Source: Manganitrophus sp963718695 (lineage in GTDB: Bacteria; Nitrospirota; Nitrospiria; SBBL01; Manganitrophaceae). Taken from it: DNA of 64,000 nucleotides. The notes under the pieces are model-generated. The model was not told where the DNA came from. It saw nothing but the letters and a program-made list of their open reading frames with translations, and ran no database searches. The stretch is taken from the NCBI GenBank assembly GCA_963718695.1, contig OY970371.1, positions 2,976,001 to 3,040,000 on the forward strand, read 5' to 3'. The position numbers and the translations under genes are program-made. Position 1 is the first letter of the stretch. The number at the start of each line of letters is the position of its first letter. Below are positions 52,837 to 60,818 of this stretch, piece by piece.

Positions 52837-53715
52837 CTAGGGTCGATCGAGCGCGAAGGTCACCGGGATGCGGACCGAGGAGACCACCGGATTCTCCCCC
52901 CGCCGGGCCGGGAGAAACGTCCACTTCATCACCGCCTCGACGGCCGACCGGTCGAGATCGGTATGTCCGGAAGATTGCTCGATGAGCGCCTCGCCGACTT
53001 TCCCGGTCGAGAGGACCGTCACCTTGAGGAGGGCCGTCCCCTCCCTCCCCTCGGCCCGCGCGCGCTCGGGATAGCGCGGCTTCGGATTGGATCGTCCCGC
53101 GCTCGGAACGACAAAGCGGGGGCCGCTCTGCCCTCCTCCGGCACCCGCGGCTCCTCCGGGCAACGCATCACCGACGGTCGGCTGTGGCGCGCCGTCTCCC
53201 GGGGAACCATGGCCGGTGCCCTTACCCCCTGTTGATTCGGTCGATTCTTTTTTGGATCGATCGATCCCTGCCACCCGCCTAAATGCCGGCTCTGTTTCCG
53301 TCCGCTCCTCGGACAAGGGTTCCTCGATATCCTCCAAGGGAGGAAAGTCCGGATCGAAGGAAGGGTCCGGCTCCTCCGGAAAGGTCATCTCCTGTTCCTC
53401 CCGATCGGACGGAGGAAGCACCGGCGCTTCGTCCTCTTCAACAGAGGGCTCGGTCGGAGGAGGAGAATCCTCTTCAAACAAGTCGAAGTGCTCCTCAGAT
53501 TCCATTGGGAAAGCAGGTTGCTGGAGGAGATCGGACCCGCCGGTTGAATCGCCGGTGAGAAGCGGTGTCGATTCCGTCTGACCCAACGAGACCAACTCGA
53601 CCACCAAACCGGCCTCTTCCGCTCCGCGGCGATCGGCCCCCGAGAAGACCCCAAGGAGCAGGACCCCATGAAAGACGAGGGAAAGAATGACTGCGAGACG
53701 AATTTTCAATTTCAT
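52837..53715 (-). CDS. tonB: TonB-family energy transducer
   Basis: Transmits proton-motive force to outer-membrane receptors. One N-terminal helix (IRLAVILSLVFHGVLLLGVF), a long Pro/Glu/Asp-rich periplasmic span (about 60-200), and a C-terminal TonB domain (PRYPERARAEGREGTALLKV then DLDRSAVEAVMKWTFLPAR). No ExbB/ExbD is in the window. It ends the B12 operon, five bases after btuD, so it probably serves BtuB at the other end. Confidence 0.88.
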   Translation of the reverse strand: MKLKIRLAVILSLVFHGVLLLGVFSGADRRGAEEAGLVVELVSLGQTESTPLLTGDSTGGSDLLQQPAFPMESEEHFDLFEEDSPPPTEPSVEEDEAPVLPPSDREEQEMTFPEEPDPSFDPDFPPLEDIEEPLSEERTETEPAFRRVAGIDRSKKESTESTGGKGTGHGSPGDGAPQPTVGDALPGGAAGAGGGQSGPRFVVPSAGRSNPKPRYPERARAEGREGTALLKVTVLSTGKVGEALIEQSSGHTDLDRSAVEAVMKWTFLPARRGENPVVSSVRIPVTFALDRP

Positions 53716-53719
53716 CTTT

Positions 53720-54526
53720 TCATCTCCCCGGCGGGGCGACCGAGAGGGGGGTCACCACCGGATAGTGGAGCGTCGGATGCATTGCGATCTCGGCTTCGAT
53801 GCCGTAGACCCGCCGTAGGTTCTGCTCCGTCAGCACGGCGCGCGGCGTCCCCTCCGCGATCACCTCGCCTTGATGAAGTAAAATCAAGCGATGGCAATAA
53901 CGCGCCGCCAGATGAAGATCGTGCAGCGCCATCACGACGGAGATCCCTTTCTCGACGAGTGAAGCGACCAGATCGATGACGCCAAGCTGGTGCTGCGGGT
54001 CGAGATTCGCCGTCGGCTCATCGAGCAGAAGCGTGCTCGCCTCCTGCGCCAGCGTCCGGGCGAGCAGCACCCGCTGCAACTCCCCCCCGGATAATTCCGT
54101 CACCGGCCGGTCGGCCAAAGCGCTCGTCTCCGTTCGCCGCATCGCCTCTTGAGCGATTTCAAAATCGCGGGAAGACTCCCGCTCGAACCGGCCGAGATGG
54201 GCATACCGCCCCATCAGCACCACCTCCCGGCAGGGAAAAGCGGAATCGAGCGACGGACTCTGCGGAAGATAGGCGACCCGCTGCGCAAGCGCCCGATGGC
54301 TCCACGCTTTCAAATCTTTTCCATCCAGGAAGATCGCGCCGTCGGTCGGCGTCAGGAGATTCATCAACAGCTTGAGCAGGCTCGACTTCCCGGCGCCGTT
54401 CGGTCCGATCAGGCCGATCAACTCTCGGCGTCCGACCTTCAGATCGATCTGATGCAAGGCCCGCCTCCCCTTCCGAACAAGGGAGACCTTCTCGATGGCG
54501 ATCCCATCCGTCTCAGCGCGCGCCAT
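53720..54526 (-). CDS. btuD: Cobalamin/iron-type ABC ATPase BtuD
   Basis: ATPase of 268 residues: Walker A LIGPNGAGKSSLLKLL, signature ELSGGELQRVLLARTL, Walker B STLLLDEPTANLD. The FecE/BtuD branch is shared by B12 and siderophore importers; B12 is inferred from the operon. It overlaps btuC by 14 bases. Confidence 0.9.
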   Translation of the reverse strand: MARAETDGIAIEKVSLVRKGRRALHQIDLKVGRRELIGLIGPNGAGKSSLLKLLMNLLTPTDGAIFLDGKDLKAWSHRALAQRVAYLPQSPSLDSAFPCREVVLMGRYAHLGRFERESSRDFEIAQEAMRRTETSALADRPVTELSGGELQRVLLARTLAQEASTLLLDEPTANLDPQHQLGVIDLVASLVEKGISVVMALHDLHLAARYCHRLILLHQGEVIAEGTPRAVLTEQNLRRVYGIEAEIAMHPTLHYPVVTPLSVAPPGR

Positions 54527-55589
54527 TCCGAATTCCTTTATGAAGCAGGTAGAGAAAAAAAGGAACGCCGACCAGCGAGGTGATCGTCCCCAAGCGAAGT
54601 TCTTCCGGCGAGATCAACACGCGCGCCAAAAGATCGGCGCCGACCAGAAAGCTCCCTCCCGCCAGGAAGGAGGCCGGCAGCAACATCCGGTGATCGGGAC
54701 CGATGATCAGCCGAACGACATGGGGGATGATCAGACCGACGAAGGCGATCGTCCCGGTAAAGGCGACCGCCGCGCCGGTGACCAGGGAGGAGAGCAGCAG
54801 CAGGATCCGCTGGACCGATTTCACCCGCATCCCGAGCGCCGCCGCCCCCTCCTCTCCCTCCAGCGCAAGGAGGTTCAGATCGCGCGCGAAGAAGAGAAGG
54901 CCTGCGCTCCCGAGCAGGATCGGCCCGAGTGCGACTTTCAGATGAATCCATCCCCGCGCGTCGAGCCCCCCCATCAGCCAGAAGAGGATCTCGCCGACCA
55001 CGGCGACCGAGGTGAGCCGGGAAAGGATCAACGACATCATCGACACCATGAAGATCCCGACCGCCATCCCGGAGAGGAGAAAGGTGGTCACCGGCGTCTT
55101 CCCGTCCCGCGTGGCGATCCGGTAAACCAGCAGGACGGTGCCGAACGCCCCGGCAAATGCGAAGGCGGGCAGAATGAGATGATGACGAAAAGCAAGCCCC
55201 GACGCCAGCGCAATCACGGCCCCGAGCGCCGCCCCGCCGGAGAGGCCGATCACCCCCGGATCGGCCATCGGGTTGCGAAAGAGCCCCTGCATCGCCGCCC
55301 CCGAGACCGCGAGCCCGCCGCCGACCACCGCCGCCAGGAGCACCCGCGGAAGCCGGACGGTGAGGATGATGATCTCCTGCGAAGCGTCCCACCCCGTCAG
55401 ATGGATCAGCGGGAGCTGATTTAAAATCAGCCGGGCCACCACCGGCAGCGGCACCGCCACCGTCCCGACCGCCGTCGCCACGACGATCATTCCGGCCAGG
55501 AGAAGAAGGAGCATGGAGAGCAAGCCGGCCTTCGGCCAGAAGGAGGGGAGCGTGCGCCGCAGGGGAAGGGTCAACGGAGACGGCCTCAT
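54513..55589 (-). CDS. btuC: Cobalamin ABC permease BtuC
   Basis: FecCD-family permease with about ten helices. Marks: AVVGGGLAVSGAAMQGLFRN followed by PMADPGVIGLSGGAALGAV, and GTIAFVGLIIPHVVRLIIGP. I begin at the ATG at 55589, which overlaps the btuF stop as ATGA; a longer frame to 55634 would run back into btuF. Confidence 0.92.
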   Translation of the reverse strand: MRPSPLTLPLRRTLPSFWPKAGLLSMLLLLLAGMIVVATAVGTVAVPLPVVARLILNQLPLIHLTGWDASQEIIILTVRLPRVLLAAVVGGGLAVSGAAMQGLFRNPMADPGVIGLSGGAALGAVIALASGLAFRHHLILPAFAFAGAFGTVLLVYRIATRDGKTPVTTFLLSGMAVGIFMVSMMSLILSRLTSVAVVGEILFWLMGGLDARGWIHLKVALGPILLGSAGLLFFARDLNLLALEGEEGAAALGMRVKSVQRILLLLSSLVTGAAVAFTGTIAFVGLIIPHVVRLIIGPDHRMLLPASFLAGGSFLVGADLLARVLISPEELRLGTITSLVGVPFFLYLLHKGIRNGAR

Positions 55590-56506
55590 CGGGATCGCGC
55601 CCCTTCTTTTCCCAGCGCCGCCGAATCGGACCACTCCGGATGGATGATCCGCGTCATCTGCTCGATCCCATCGACGATATGCTGAGAGACGGTCGAGAGA
55701 TGCTTCTCCGGAATGGCATGGACCTGCCGATTCCGAATCGCAGAAAGGTGCCCCAGCTCCGGATGCGCCATCAGCCTTTGATAAAAATCGGCCTCCTGCG
55801 GATTCCAGTCGCTCACAATAACAATCTCCGGATCGAGCTGGATCAACCGCTCGACCGACAACTTCTGGTGGCCCACCAGTCCCGCCTCCGCCGCTTGATT
55901 CCGCGCGCCGATCAACGCGGCAATTTCGTCAAAGGTGGTCTCCTTTCCGGCCACCACGCCGGTCGGGCTGTAGAAGAGAACCCCCGGCCGCCGCGGGGCG
56001 ACGGCCACCCGCTCCGACAGCAGTTTCAGCTTCCGATCCATCTCGGCGACGATCGCTTCCGCCCGCCGTTCCTCGCCGACCGCCCGACCGACGGTCAGAA
56101 TGTTTCGCTTGATCCCCTCGATGGAGGAAAAGAGCTCCAGCTTGACGACCGGAAGCCGCGCCTCGGTCAACTGCTTCACCACATCCATCGACGTGTAGGT
56201 GGCGACGAAGACCAGATCGGGCTGCAACGCCACCACCTGTTCCAGGTTCGCCCGAATTTTGTTCGGCACACCCTTCGCCGCCTCGGCCACATGAGAAATT
56301 CCCGGATCGGCCGCCAGATAGGTCACCGCCGCGATCCGCTTCGGATCGACCAGGGAGAAGAGAATTTCATCGGTGCCGAGCGTCAACGAGACGATCCGCT
56401 GCGGTTTCCTGGGGGGAACGGTCTCCTCTGCCGCAACTCCCAATGAGTGATCGGCGAAAAGAAGAAAGAGCGCCAGAATCCAAAGGACGGGCCGGACGCT
56501 CCTCAT
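55586..56506 (-). CDS. btuF: Cobalamin-binding periplasmic protein BtuF
   Basis: A signal peptide (VLWILALFLLFADHSLGVAA) precedes a helical-backbone binding protein of 306 residues: RIVSLTLGTDEILFSLVDPK with RIAAVTYLAAD, then VVALQPDLVFVATYTSMDVV and LDPEIVIVSDWNPQ. Class III ABC binding proteins of this type take B12 or siderophores. It overlaps the DUF71 gene by four bases, so its making is coupled to B12 salvage. Confidence 0.9.
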   Translation of the reverse strand: MRSVRPVLWILALFLLFADHSLGVAAEETVPPRKPQRIVSLTLGTDEILFSLVDPKRIAAVTYLAADPGISHVAEAAKGVPNKIRANLEQVVALQPDLVFVATYTSMDVVKQLTEARLPVVKLELFSSIEGIKRNILTVGRAVGEERRAEAIVAEMDRKLKLLSERVAVAPRRPGVLFYSPTGVVAGKETTFDEIAALIGARNQAAEAGLVGHQKLSVERLIQLDPEIVIVSDWNPQEADFYQRLMAHPELGHLSAIRNRQVHAIPEKHLSTVSQHIVDGIEQMTRIIHPEWSDSAALGKEGARSR

Positions 56507-57186
56507 CGGACCGCCTCCTCCGCCGCCGGCAAGAGATCGGCAAAAACAAACCCGTCCCGCGTGACCACCTCGCCGACCGTGACGGAGATCGGATGGCGGA
56601 ACATCGGCCCCGCGACCGCAAAGCTATGAAATTCTCCTCGCTCCCCGCACGGATCGACCTCTTTCGGGAGGTCATCCAGGAAGGATGCGTTGAACGTTCG
56701 CCCGGCGAAGGTCGGCGCAAGATGCCGCGGATCGATGCAGGTAATGACGGCAGACAGACCGCCGGCGATCATCTCTTGGGCGAGGCGGTCGGTCGGGATC
56801 TGCCAGAGGGGGAAGAGCGGCGTGATCCCGGTGCCGGAAAGCTGCCGCTCCCGGTACGCTCGGATGTCTTCCAGAAATAGATCGCCGAAGGCCATCTGCG
56901 TCACCCCCTCCTGCTTCGCTTCTTCGATGAGCCGGCGCATCGCGGCCTCGTATGCCTCGTTGCTGCACGGAGATGGGATCGGCACGACGTGAAGGGGAAG
57001 CCCCGCCGCCTCCGCCTGCGCCTGAAGGAGGCACAACCGGACCGCATGCATCGCCACCCGCTGATGCCGCTCGTTCACCGTCGTGACCAGTCCGGTCACC
57101 TCGATATCGGGCTGCTGCCTGAGACGATAGAGCGACCAAGCGCTGTCCTTGCCGCTGCTCCAGGAAAGCCAGGTTTTTTTCTTCAT
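56503..57186 (-). CDS. DUF71/COG2102 ATP-pyrophosphatase, B12-salvage type
   Basis: 227 residues. PP-loop SWSSGKDSAWSLYRLRQ near the N-terminus; MAFGDLFLEDIRAYRE mid-protein; and DPCGERGEFHSFAVAGPMF, the family's ECGE-like motif. Archaeal and eukaryotic relatives amidate diphthine. A bacterial subgroup located with B12 transport and salvage genes has been predicted to act in B12 salvage, probably in corrinoid amide chemistry. Here it sits between btuF and the adenosyltransferase, as in that subgroup. The reaction is not established. Confidence 0.8.
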   Translation of the reverse strand: MKKKTWLSWSSGKDSAWSLYRLRQQPDIEVTGLVTTVNERHQRVAMHAVRLCLLQAQAEAAGLPLHVVPIPSPCSNEAYEAAMRRLIEEAKQEGVTQMAFGDLFLEDIRAYRERQLSGTGITPLFPLWQIPTDRLAQEMIAGGLSAVITCIDPRHLAPTFAGRTFNASFLDDLPKEVDPCGERGEFHSFAVAGPMFRHPISVTVGEVVTRDGFVFADLLPAAEEAVR

Positions 57187-57202
57187 TCTTTTTCCTCTGA
57201 AC

Positions 57203-57769
57203 TCACGCTCTGCTATCCCATAAAAGATCCGATACCCCCCGCTTTTTGTTCTCGTATCGCGCCATGACGAAAAGCGCGTCGGAGAGGCGATTCAGATAGG
57301 GAACTGTAAAGGCGCCGACCGGCTCCACCCGCCGGAGGGCGATTACTTCCCGCTCCGCCCGGCGGCAGACCGTCCGGGCGACATGAAGCTGCGCCGCACC
57401 GGGCGTGCCGCCCGGAAGAACGAAATTCTCAAGCGGCGTAAGCGCTTCCGAAAGACGGTCCATCAACTCCTCGAGGGCGTCGATGTGGCGCTGCTCGATC
57501 TTCGGGACATTCATCTTTACCTTATCTTCCTCCGGAATGCAGAGGTCGGAGCCGAGGTGGAAAAGATCGTTTTGAATCGCAGCCAAGGCCTTCATCAGGA
57601 CCGTGTCGAGCCCGGCCGCCATGGCGACGCCGATCTGGGAATTGAGCTCATCGACCGTGCCATACGATGAAATCCGCGCGGAGTCCTTCGGGACCCGCCG
57701 CTTGCTGCCGAGCCCGGTGCTCCCATCATCTCCGGTTCGCGTATAGACCTTTGTAATTCGCGGCATCAA
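57203..57769 (-). CDS. ATP:cob(I)alamin adenosyltransferase (PduO type)
   Basis: Makes adenosylcobalamin from cob(I)alamin and ATP. 188 residues: TRTGDDGSTGLGSKRRVPKD (ATP loop), SSYGTVDELNSQIG, ENFVLPGGTPGAAQLHVART and LNRLSDALFVMARY. These are PduO-family hallmarks. It completes the salvage route between import and CobU/T/S. Confidence 0.94.
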   Translation of the reverse strand: MMPRITKVYTRTGDDGSTGLGSKRRVPKDSARISSYGTVDELNSQIGVAMAAGLDTVLMKALAAIQNDLFHLGSDLCIPEEDKVKMNVPKIEQRHIDALEELMDRLSEALTPLENFVLPGGTPGAAQLHVARTVCRRAEREVIALRRVEPVGAFTVPYLNRLSDALFVMARYENKKRGVSDLLWDSRA

Positions 57770-57806
57770 TGAACTCCTTTCATCATTCCTTGAAAAGCTC
57801 TCTGTC

Positions 57807-57888
57807 CGTCATTCCCGAAATGTTTAATCGGGAATCCAGTTTATTTAAATCAATGGCTTATGGATTCCCGCTTTCGCGGGAATGACGG
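57807..57888. repeat. Dispersed inverted repeat, CGTCATTCCCG...CGGGAATGACGG
   Basis: Ends CGTCATTCCCGA and TCGCGGGAATGACGG are inverted and enclose an AT-rich middle and a second dyad. It lies between cobS and the adenosyltransferase gene, so it may mark a processing or attenuation point in the operon. Same family as 37421-37446. Confidence 0.65.
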
Positions 57889-57894
57889 CTTAAT

Positions 57895-58626
57895 CTAAAC
57901 TGCGCTGATGAAGAGGAGCACCCCCACCTCCACCATCTCTGAGAGCGCGCCGAGCGCGTCCCCCGTCCAGCCGCCGATCCTTGATTCGAGAAATCGATTA
58001 AAAACCAAGACCGATAAAAAGACGAGCGAAGCGGCGATTAATCCGATTCCCTTTGAAATCAGAAACGCGCCTGCGAGAGTGATCAGAGTCGCCCCGGCGC
58101 ATGGGAGCCGGCCGATCCGCCCGATGAAGGGCTGCGCCGTCCCGCTCTCTCTGGCATACCTCCCGATAAAACTCGCCAGGACCATGGCCCACCGGCTGAG
58201 GAGCCCCATCAGGAGAAACGCGGTCAGCCACCCCCGACGAATCATCTCACCAAAGAGAGCATATTTCAAGATCAAGACCACCCCCAAACCGATCACGCCG
58301 AACGCGCCGATATGTGGGTCCTTCATCACGGAGAGAATTCGCTCCCGGCCCCCGCCCGCGGCCAGGCCGTCGCAGAGGTCGGCCAATCCATCGAGATGGA
58401 GTCCCCCGGTGATCAGAACCAAAGCGAGAAGGAGCAGGGCCGCCGAGAGGGCCGGCGTGAGAATCAGTCCCAGGAGTTGGGCGAGCCCCATCAAGAAAAC
58501 GCCGATCGCCAATCCCACCACCGGGAAAAAGAGGACCGAGCGGCCGAGATCGCGCTCGGTGGCAATCATTGAATGATGGCATGGAACGATGGTGAGGGTG
58601 CCGATCGCGGTGAAGAAGCTTCTCAT
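57895..58626 (-). CDS. cobS: Cobalamin synthase CobS
   Basis: Inner-membrane enzyme joining alpha-ribazole to adenosylcobinamide-GDP. 243 residues, about seven helices. The metal motif is GGLHLDGLADLCDGLAAGG, followed by RILSVMKDPHIGAFGVIGL, both standard. It overlaps cobT by four bases. Confidence 0.94.
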   Translation of the reverse strand: MRSFFTAIGTLTIVPCHHSMIATERDLGRSVLFFPVVGLAIGVFLMGLAQLLGLILTPALSAALLLLALVLITGGLHLDGLADLCDGLAAGGGRERILSVMKDPHIGAFGVIGLGVVLILKYALFGEMIRRGWLTAFLLMGLLSRWAMVLASFIGRYARESGTAQPFIGRIGRLPCAGATLITLAGAFLISKGIGLIAASLVFLSVLVFNRFLESRIGGWTGDALGALSEMVEVGVLLFISAV

Positions 58627-59687
58627 CGTTTCCGCTCCGGACCGGAGACACCGGCCTCATCGAAGGTCGCCATCTCGGTGAGGATGCGAACGGCGCTCTC
58701 GACCAATCCCATCCCCAACGCCGCGCCGGTCCCTTCGCCCAGCCGCATGTTGAGATCGAGCAGAGGATCAAGACCGAGTTTCGACAAGGCGATGCGATGG
58801 CCCGACTCCGCCGAGCGATGGGCGGCGACAAGATAATCTTTAACCTCCGGCGCCAAGGCCACGGCGATCAAGGCCGCGGCGGTGGAGATAAAGCCATCGA
58901 CGACGACCGGAATCCGGTGCGCCGCCGCCCCAAGGAGCAGGCCGACGATTCCGGCAATTTCGTACCCGCCGACCTTGGCGAGAATATCGATCGGATCTTC
59001 CGGATTCGGCCGGTTGACCCGAAGCGCCTCCTCGATGACGGTCCGCTTCAAACGGAGCGTCGGCTCGTCGATCCCGGTGCCCCGTCCGGTCACCGTTTCC
59101 ACCGGCGAGCCGGTCAGGAGCGCAGTAACGGCGCTGCTGGGAGTGGTGTTGCCGATCCCCATCTCGCCGGTCCCCAAGAGATTCGTGCCGCGGCGTGCCT
59201 CTTCTTCCGCCAGGTCGCATCCGACGGCGATCGCCGACAGCGCTTGCCTCCGGGACATGGCGCGCCCGAGTCTCATGTTCCGGGTTCCCCGATCGATCTT
59301 TCGATCGATCAATCCCGGCAATTTCCCAAAGGGATGGTCGACCCCGATGTCGATCACACGGACATCGGCCCCCGCCTGCCTCGCAAGGACGCAGATTGCC
59401 GCTCCCCCGTGAAGGAAGTTGTAAACCATCTGCGCCGTGACCGCTTTGGGATAGACGCTGACCTTCTCCTCCACCACCCCGTGATCGCCGGCGAAGACAC
59501 AAATGACTTTCTTCAACGGCGGTGAAGGAATCTTTCCGGTCACCTGGATATACCAAGCCGCCAGCTCCTCCAAGCGGCCGAGGCTGCCGAGCGGCTTGGT
59601 CAGGCTGTTGAGCCGCTTCTTCGCAAGGAGGCGTCCCGATTCTTCCAGCGGCTTAATCCGGCCGATAACTAACTGCAGCTTTTTCAT
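58623..59687 (-). CDS. cobT: Nicotinate-nucleotide:DMB phosphoribosyltransferase CobT
   Basis: Activates the lower ligand of B12. 354 residues. Marks: LNSLTKPLGSLGRLEELAAW, CVFAGDHGVVEEKVSVYPK, GEMGIGNTTPSSAV and the catalytic-Glu region RLGEGTGAALGM. It overlaps the 3' end of cobU by 35 bases. Confidence 0.94.
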   Translation of the reverse strand: MKKLQLVIGRIKPLEESGRLLAKKRLNSLTKPLGSLGRLEELAAWYIQVTGKIPSPPLKKVICVFAGDHGVVEEKVSVYPKAVTAQMVYNFLHGGAAICVLARQAGADVRVIDIGVDHPFGKLPGLIDRKIDRGTRNMRLGRAMSRRQALSAIAVGCDLAEEEARRGTNLLGTGEMGIGNTTPSSAVTALLTGSPVETVTGRGTGIDEPTLRLKRTVIEEALRVNRPNPEDPIDILAKVGGYEIAGIVGLLLGAAAHRIPVVVDGFISTAAALIAVALAPEVKDYLVAAHRSAESGHRIALSKLGLDPLLDLNMRLGEGTGAALGMGLVESAVRILTEMATFDEAGVSGPERKR

Positions 59688-60219
59688 CGCGCTTCCTTTT
59701 AATCGGGACAGCGATTCCCGCCATCATCCAGTACACTTCATCGGCCTCTGCGGCCCACCGTTGGTGAAGAAGGCCGGAGAGATCCCGGAAGAGCCGGGAG
59801 AGGGAATGATCGGTGGGAACAATTCCCAATCCAACCTCGTTCGAAACGGCTATGACCGAAAGATCAACCGATCGAGCAATGCTGACCAACCGGTCGATCT
59901 CGCCGAGGATCTTCTCCTCATCTTCCTCGACGGCCGTCAGAAGGTTAGAAAGCCAAAGGGTCAGGCAGTCGATCACCGCGATCTCCGCCTTTCCCTCCAT
60001 CGATCGAAGCCGATCGGCAAGATGCAGCGGCTCTTCCAGCGTCTTCCAACCCTCCGGCCGCTCGCGCCGATGCCGCTCGATCCGCCGCGCCATCTCCGCA
60101 TCGGACGGTCGCGCCGTGGCGATGAAGATCTTCTCCCCGCCCAGCGTTTCTCCCCGCTCCAATGCAAACCGGCTTTTTCCGGAACGGGCGCCGCCGAGAA
60201 TGAGGATCAGGCGATTCAC
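59653..60219 (-). CDS. cobU: Adenosylcobinamide kinase/guanylyltransferase CobU
   Basis: Phosphorylates and guanylylates adenosylcobinamide. 188 residues: P-loop LGGARSGKSRFALE, HRRERPEGWKTLEEPLHL with the phosphorylated-His region, DCLTLWLSNLL and VSNEVGLGIVPTDHSLSRLF. Complete. It overlaps the membrane-protein gene upstream by four bases and cobT downstream. Confidence 0.94.
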   Translation of the reverse strand: MNRLILILGGARSGKSRFALERGETLGGEKIFIATARPSDAEMARRIERHRRERPEGWKTLEEPLHLADRLRSMEGKAEIAVIDCLTLWLSNLLTAVEEDEEKILGEIDRLVSIARSVDLSVIAVSNEVGLGIVPTDHSLSRLFRDLSGLLHQRWAAEADEVYWMMAGIAVPIKRKRDEKAAVSYRPD

Positions 60220-60806
60220 CGAGAAGCTCCCGGCACCGGCCGCGCGAAGAATCGCTTCGAGCGCCCGAACACCTCAGCAAGGAGATGGACGCCGACGACA
60301 AACGCAATATAGAAAAAGGGACGGGCCACATACGGCGGATAATATTCAGCCACCTCTACGGCATACTGTCCGAATCCCATCTCCACAAAATACCCGGAGA
60401 AAAGATAGAAGCTGGCGTTGGAGATCACAAACGCCAGGCTGGCGCTGGCAAACAGCGCCAGGCCCAACGGGATCAGCGTCCGCCAGACGGGACGATACCA
60501 ACTTACATACCAGCGACCCGCCCACCAGAGGGCCGCATACGTCGGAATCAGGAAGAGATAGGCCGGCGTGAAGCACCAATCGCTTTGGCCGTTCATGAAC
60601 GCCGCATAATCGATCAGCGCCGCCTCCGCGAAAAGCAGAGGAAAGAAGATCGATCGGAGATAAAACCCGGAAAGAAAGAAGACCGCCAGCGACGCATTGT
60701 GGAGTCCCACCGCCGATCCGATCGAGGGAAAACGGGTCGCGGCCATGAGGATTGCAAGCGAGAGGAAAATAATCAGAGTGAGCTTTTTATTTTCGAACGT
60801 TTTCAC
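60216..60806 (-). CDS. Membrane protein of the B12 operon, possible ECF S-component-like transporter
   Basis: 196 residues with five or six helices. The first (LIIFLSLAILMAATRFP), then HNASLAVFFLSGFYLRSIFF, resembles the S-component-like DUF6580 proteins, where an Asn-Phe/Ala-rich first loop is followed by a Gly-rich helix. It sits between btuB and cobU with a four-base overlap to cobU, so a role in corrinoid, cobalt or lower-ligand passage is likely. The family match is from memory and tentative; it could be a new kind of transporter. Confidence 0.55.
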   Translation of the reverse strand: MKTFENKKLTLIIFLSLAILMAATRFPSIGSAVGLHNASLAVFFLSGFYLRSIFFPLLFAEAALIDYAAFMNGQSDWCFTPAYLFLIPTYAALWWAGRWYVSWYRPVWRTLIPLGLALFASASLAFVISNASFYLFSGYFVEMGFGQYAVEVAEYYPPYVARPFFYIAFVVGVHLLAEVFGRSKRFFARPVPGASR

Positions 60807-60818
60807 GATTCCCTCCCC

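Noticed and set aside
54495..55424. Long plus-strand frame opposite btuC
   Set aside because: Charged repetitive product, no start signal, mirror of a GC-rich permease.
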